8,400 bases of DNA from Alphaproteobacteria bacterium. Its GTDB lineage: Bacteria > Pseudomonadota > Alphaproteobacteria > Caulobacterales > Maricaulaceae. The stretch covers positions 1 through 8,400 of the forward strand of contig JAUIEH010000095.1 in NCBI GenBank assembly GCA_030428405.1. Direction: 5' to 3'. A model generated the notes under the pieces. It did no database searches and was not told the origin of the DNA. It saw only the letters and a program-made list of their open reading frames with translations. The translations under genes and the position numbers were made by a program. Numbering within the stretch: the stretch's first letter is position 1; every line of letters starts with the position of its first letter. Shown piece by piece: positions 6,061 to 8,400 of this stretch.

Positions 6061-6188
6061 CGTCATCCCGGCCGCAGCGGAGCGGAGAGCCGGGACCTAC
6101 CGAAGCCGCAAAAGAGGGCGCTAGGGGAGCTTCGCCGCATACGACCGTGGGTCCCGAATAAGCGCTGACGCGCTTATTCGGGATGACG
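6061..6188. repeat. Branched palindromic intergenic element (about 128 bp)
   Basis: The ends are perfect 10-base inverted repeats: CGTCATCCCG (6061-6070) and CGGGATGACG (6179-6188). Inside are three further potential arms: TCCCGGC/GCCGGGA (6066-6072 with 6089-6095); GGGACCTAC (6092-6100), which can pair with GTGGGTCCC (6147-6155); and a perfect 13-pair stem, 6153-6165 with 6170-6182, closing TGAC. Some arms share bases and so are alternatives. The 'GTCATCCCGG...CCGGGATGAC' framework resembles palindromic repeats scattered between genes in many alphaproteobacteria (from memory, not searched). No ORF lies inside, so any movement would have needed an enzyme from elsewhere. Only one copy is in the window. 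Confidence 0.75.
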
Positions 6189-6198
6189 AGGAATAACT

Positions 6199-6348
6199 GG
6201 CGCTACCGCTCGGCATTCGCCTCGCCGCTTGAGCGCGTGAGTCCTAACTCGGCGCTACCGCTCGCCATGCGGCTCGCTACATGAGCGCGGGGTTTGCCTG
6301 GCGCCGTCGCTCGACAGCCGCTCTGCGCTTGAGCGCGGGGGCGTGCGC
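6199..6348. repeat. Three imperfect tandem repeats of about 50 bp upstream of atpC
   Basis: Units begin at 6199, 6251 and 6300, spaced 52 and 49 bases. Units 1 and 2 share GGCGCTACCGCTCG; unit 3 has GGCGCCGTCGCTCG. All three then carry GAGCGCG at the same relative place. Within each unit, CGCTC and GAGCG form an arm pair around a loop of 19, 19 and 18 bases, so the hairpin is better kept than the loop sequence. The spacing is not a multiple of three, so this is not coding repetition. Confidence 0.7.
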
Positions 6349-6357
6349 CGTTATGGA
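6329..6357 (+). promoter_or_regulatory. Possible atpC promoter within the last tandem repeat
   Basis: TTGAGC (6329-6334, 4 of 6 to consensus) and TATGGA (6352-6357, 3 of 6) are 17 bases apart, which would start transcription near 6364, about 15 bases before the atpC ATG. The -35-like box belongs to the conserved GAGCGCG part of the repeat unit. The match is weak, but some local promoter is expected because atpC is cut off from atpD by a terminator and by opposite-strand genes. Confidence 0.3.
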
Positions 6358-6378
6358 AGGGCCCAACAGAGGTGTTCG

Positions 6379-6792
6379 ATGGCTGAAAAACTGAATTTCC
6401 ATCTCGTTTCGCCCGAGCGCGAGCTTTTCGCGGGGCTGGTCGACCAGGTCGTCGTGCCCGGCACGGAAGGCGATTTCGGCGTGCTCGCCGAGCATGCGCC
6501 CGTCATGGCCACGATCCGCCCCGGCGCGATCACCGTGTTCGAGGACGGCGCGAAACGGCGCATTTTCGTCAATGGCGGCTTTGCCGAAGTCACGCCCGAA
6601 GGCCTGACCGTGCTGGCCGAGGACGCCGTTGATGTCACCGCCGTGGACATGGCTGCGCTGTCGCAAGAGCTTCAGGACGCGCGCGAAGACGCCGCCGACG
6701 CCAAGACCGACGAAGACCGCGAGGCCGCGCAAGCCGTCGTCGACCGGATCGAGGCGCTTCAGGCGGCTGTCCAGACCGACGCTTACGCCTAA
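6379..6792 (+). CDS. atpC: F-type ATP synthase subunit epsilon (137 aa)
   Basis: Epsilon is part of the rotating central stalk of F1, binds gamma, and can inhibit ATP hydrolysis. The N-terminal beta-sandwich spans about residues 1-87 and carries the family signatures SPERELFAG (11-19), VVVPGTEGDFGVLAEHAP (24-41) and the IFVNGGFAEV strand (62-71). The C-terminal domain (about 88-137) is a long Ala/Asp/Glu-rich helical hairpin. Length is normal for the group. ATG 6379 is preceded by AGAGG; an in-frame ATG at 6343 would add 12 residues that the family lacks. It stands alone: upstream are repeats and hairpins, and downstream is rppH on the opposite strand. It normally follows atpD directly, so its stoichiometry with the other F1 subunits must be set here by a separate promoter or by read-through. 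Confidence 0.96.
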   Translation: MAEKLNFHLVSPERELFAGLVDQVVVPGTEGDFGVLAEHAPVMATIRPGAITVFEDGAKRRIFVNGGFAEVTPEGLTVLAEDAVDVTAVDMAALSQELQDAREDAADAKTDEDREAAQAVVDRIEALQAAVQTDAYA

Positions 6793-6822
6793 GCGCACGC
6801 CGCCTGACGCGCCGGTTGCGCC

Positions 6823-7317
6823 TCAGTGCTCTGCAAAGGGCGCGAACGCCTTGGCGACCTCGACATAGACCCGGCGCTTCCACGGAATGATCAGTTCCGG
6901 CGTGGCGGCGAGACGCTCCCAGCGCCAGTCGTCGAATTCCGGCTTATGATGGGCGTTGAGGTCGACATCGCCGGCCTTGCCGGTGAAGCGGAACGCAAAC
7001 CAGCGCTGTTTTTGTCCGCGCCAGTTCTTGCCGCGCCGGCGCTTGGCCAGACGCACCGCCGTCGGAAAATCATATGTGAGCCAATGGTCGATTTCGGCCA
7101 GCGGCTCGATATGGCGGCTGCGCACCCCGGTTTCTTCTTCGAGTTCGCGCACGGCGGCGTCGCGCTCGTCCTCGCCCGGATCAACGCCGCCTTGCGGCAT
7201 CTGCCAGCAATAGCGTGACCGCTCGCCCGCGCGCTTGCCGATAAAGACGAGCCCGTCGTCGTTAAACAACGCAACGCCGACATTGGGCCGGTAGCGGTCC
7301 AGATTCTTTGAAGCCAT
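6823..7317 (-). CDS. rppH: RNA 5'-pyrophosphohydrolase, Nudix family (164 aa)
   Basis: RppH removes pyrophosphate from the 5' triphosphate end of transcripts, leaving the monophosphate that lets RNase E-type decay start. The Nudix box is complete: GGVDPGEDERDAAVRELEEETGV (about residues 43-65) fits G-x5-E-x7-R-E-U-x-E-E-x-G-U, with the metal-binding glutamates present. RppH-type context is given by YRPNVGVALFN near the N-terminus, CWQMPQGG before the box, and the KNWRGQKQRWFAFRF segment that follows it. The length is close to the 176 aa of the E. coli enzyme. I chose ATG 7317 (MASKNLDRYRPNVG); a TTG at 7326 is possible but unlikely. It follows the deacetylase-like gene by 42 bases on the same strand, a pairing common in alphaproteobacteria, and probably shares its transcript. 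It converges with atpC, leaving 30 bases. Confidence 0.93.
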   Translation of the reverse strand: MASKNLDRYRPNVGVALFNDDGLVFIGKRAGERSRYCWQMPQGGVDPGEDERDAAVRELEEETGVRSRHIEPLAEIDHWLTYDFPTAVRLAKRRRGKNWRGQKQRWFAFRFTGKAGDVDLNAHHKPEFDDWRWERLAATPELIIPWKRRVYVEVAKAFAPFAEH

Positions 7318-7359
7318 CAGCGGCAAGACTAATGCTGCTCGCAGCGCTGCGCCAACCGC

Positions 7360-8400
7360 TCAGTGTCCGCCGCCATGATCGCCGCCGTCGGAGTCTTCTT
7401 CTTCCTCGTCATGGCGGCCGAACGAGGCGCGGACGGTGGCGTAAGTGACGGCGCGGTCATGGCGCGAGCTGGCGGCTTCGGCTTCCGCGACGAGGCGCTC
7501 ATGAGTGTGCGCGGCGCGGCGCTCCAAAATGGCGCTTGCGGGCACAAGGGCGAAGCCGCGGCGCTCAAGCGCGCTCGCCCAGGTGTTCACCAGCTCGACG
7601 GTGAGCGGATAGGCCTGGCCGACGCCGAGCGCGTCGCCGTTCTGAATGGCGAGCGCTTCGAGATGCAGCAATTGCTCGTCGAGATGGTCGCGCTCGAGGC
7701 GGGCATCGATCAGGCGGTCGGCGGCGGCGAGGCTGAGATCGACGGCGTCGGCGGCGTTGGCGAGCTGGGGGCGCGGGGCTGCGCCGTCATAGATGAAGCC
7801 GACGCCGCGCGAGGCGACGCGGTGCAAGACGGCCTGGGTGGCGCTGTCTACGGCGGTGAAGCGCGCGCCCATGCGGTTCATGACGGCGAAATAGCCGGTC
7901 GCGCGCGACATCAGATAATCGAGCCGGCGGGCGTTTTCTTCGGGCGAGCCGTTGGCGAGCAGGGTATGGGGGCCTGGATCGTTGGCGGGATAGTCGAACG
8001 GCTCCATCGGCAGTTCGAGAATGACCTCGTGGCCGGTCGCGCGCGCGGCGTCGATCCAGTTCTGCAGGCCGGGCGCATAGGGGCTGAAGGCGAGCGTGAC
8101 ATTGCGCGGCAGGCGGCGAACGGCGTCTTCGCTGACGTCGCGGCTGCGGCCGAGACCGGAAATGATGAGTGCGATTTGCGGGCGGATGTCGCCGGGCGCG
8201 GCCGGTCGCGCATAGGTCTCGCGCGATGTGTGGCCGTCCATCGAGACTGTCGGAAGGGGCCCGAACTCGCCGGGCTCGGTGAGGCCGTCGGCCGGCGCCG
8301 GCGCCAGCATGTCGGGCGCAACGAAATTGGCCGTCGCCGTGTGCGCGGCGTCGACTGTCGCTTCGATCAGCTCGCCGACGGCGTCATGGCCGTCTTCGCC
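7360..8400 (-). CDS. Divergent polysaccharide deacetylase family protein, 5' end outside window
   Basis: The last 346 residues are visible; the frame is open to the window edge, so the start lies beyond 8400. The domain begins at PQIALIISGLGRS and runs through LELPMEPFDYPANDPGPHTLL, the GYFAVMNRMGARFT segment, and a C-terminal GVGQAYPLTVELVNTWASAL. This is the YibQ-like, DUF610-type fold related to NodB deacetylases. Family landmarks usually written IDDLG and NHMG are here ISGLG and NRMG, so acidic and His residues expected of an active metal site are absent; deacetylase activity is doubtful. The part before the domain is Ala/Thr/Pro-rich and could be a periplasmic linker. The C-terminus ends in the unusual tail HDEEEEDSDGGDHGGGH. 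In alphaproteobacteria it often lies between the ctpA protease gene and rppH, so ctpA is likely just outside. Confidence 0.88.
   Translation of the reverse strand, partial: GEDGHDAVGELIEATVDAAHTATANFVAPDMLAPAPADGLTEPGEFGPLPTVSMDGHTSRETYARPAAPGDIRPQIALIISGLGRSRDVSEDAVRRLPRNVTLAFSPYAPGLQNWIDAARATGHEVILELPMEPFDYPANDPGPHTLLANGSPEENARRLDYLMSRATGYFAVMNRMGARFTAVDSATQAVLHRVASRGVGFIYDGAAPRPQLANAADAVDLSLAAADRLIDARLERDHLDEQLLHLEALAIQNGDALGVGQAYPLTVELVNTWASALERRGFALVPASAILERRAAHTHERLVAEAEAASSRHDRAVTYATVRASFGRHDEEEEDSDGGDHGGGH

Noticed and set aside
6199..6348. CRISPR-like reading of the three tandem repeats
   Set aside because: The repeats are imperfect along their whole length, have no unique spacers, and no cas gene is present.

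Overview
The window is GC-rich chromosomal DNA with dense, high-GC coding. The AtpD/AtpC sequences and the gene pair 'divergent polysaccharide deacetylase - RppH' point to an alphaproteobacterium. A relative of the Maricaulales/Caulobacterales is my best guess, but that is inference, not proof. No rRNA, tRNA, IS transposase, integrase or CRISPR array was seen.

Layout, left to right. (1) Positions 1-896 hold three tandem plus-strand genes for small exported proteins that look like copies of one another: a 3' end, a 114-aa and a 117-aa predicted lipoprotein. (2) atpD (1084-2511), the catalytic beta subunit of F-type ATP synthase, is followed at once by a clear intrinsic terminator (2543-2579). 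(3) 2580-4909 carries a short ORF of doubtful status, a GNAT acetyltransferase, a conserved hypothetical, a minus-strand cupin lipoprotein with a recognisable promoter, and a two-helix membrane PH-domain protein. (4) 4925-5512 is a minus-strand gene of clearly lower GC for a one-helix membrane protein that I do not recognise. (5) 5513-6378 has no convincing gene. It holds a series of GC-rich hairpins, a branched palindromic element of about 130 bp (6061-6188) and three imperfect tandem repeats of about 50 bp (6199-6348) that run up to atpC. (6) atpC (6379-6792), the epsilon subunit, stands alone. (7) On the minus strand, convergent with atpC, lie rppH and a divergent polysaccharide deacetylase cut by the window end.

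The main biological point is that the usually adjacent atpD and atpC are 3.87 kb apart, with a terminator, opposite-strand genes, an AT-rich gene and repeat DNA between them. Beta and epsilon subunits are therefore very probably made from separate transcripts here. The other striking item is the tandem lipoprotein family, in which the positions of three cysteines are kept. I see no complete, clearly new multi-gene system; the best leads are the lipoprotein array, the AT-rich orphan gene and the repeat-rich leader of atpC.
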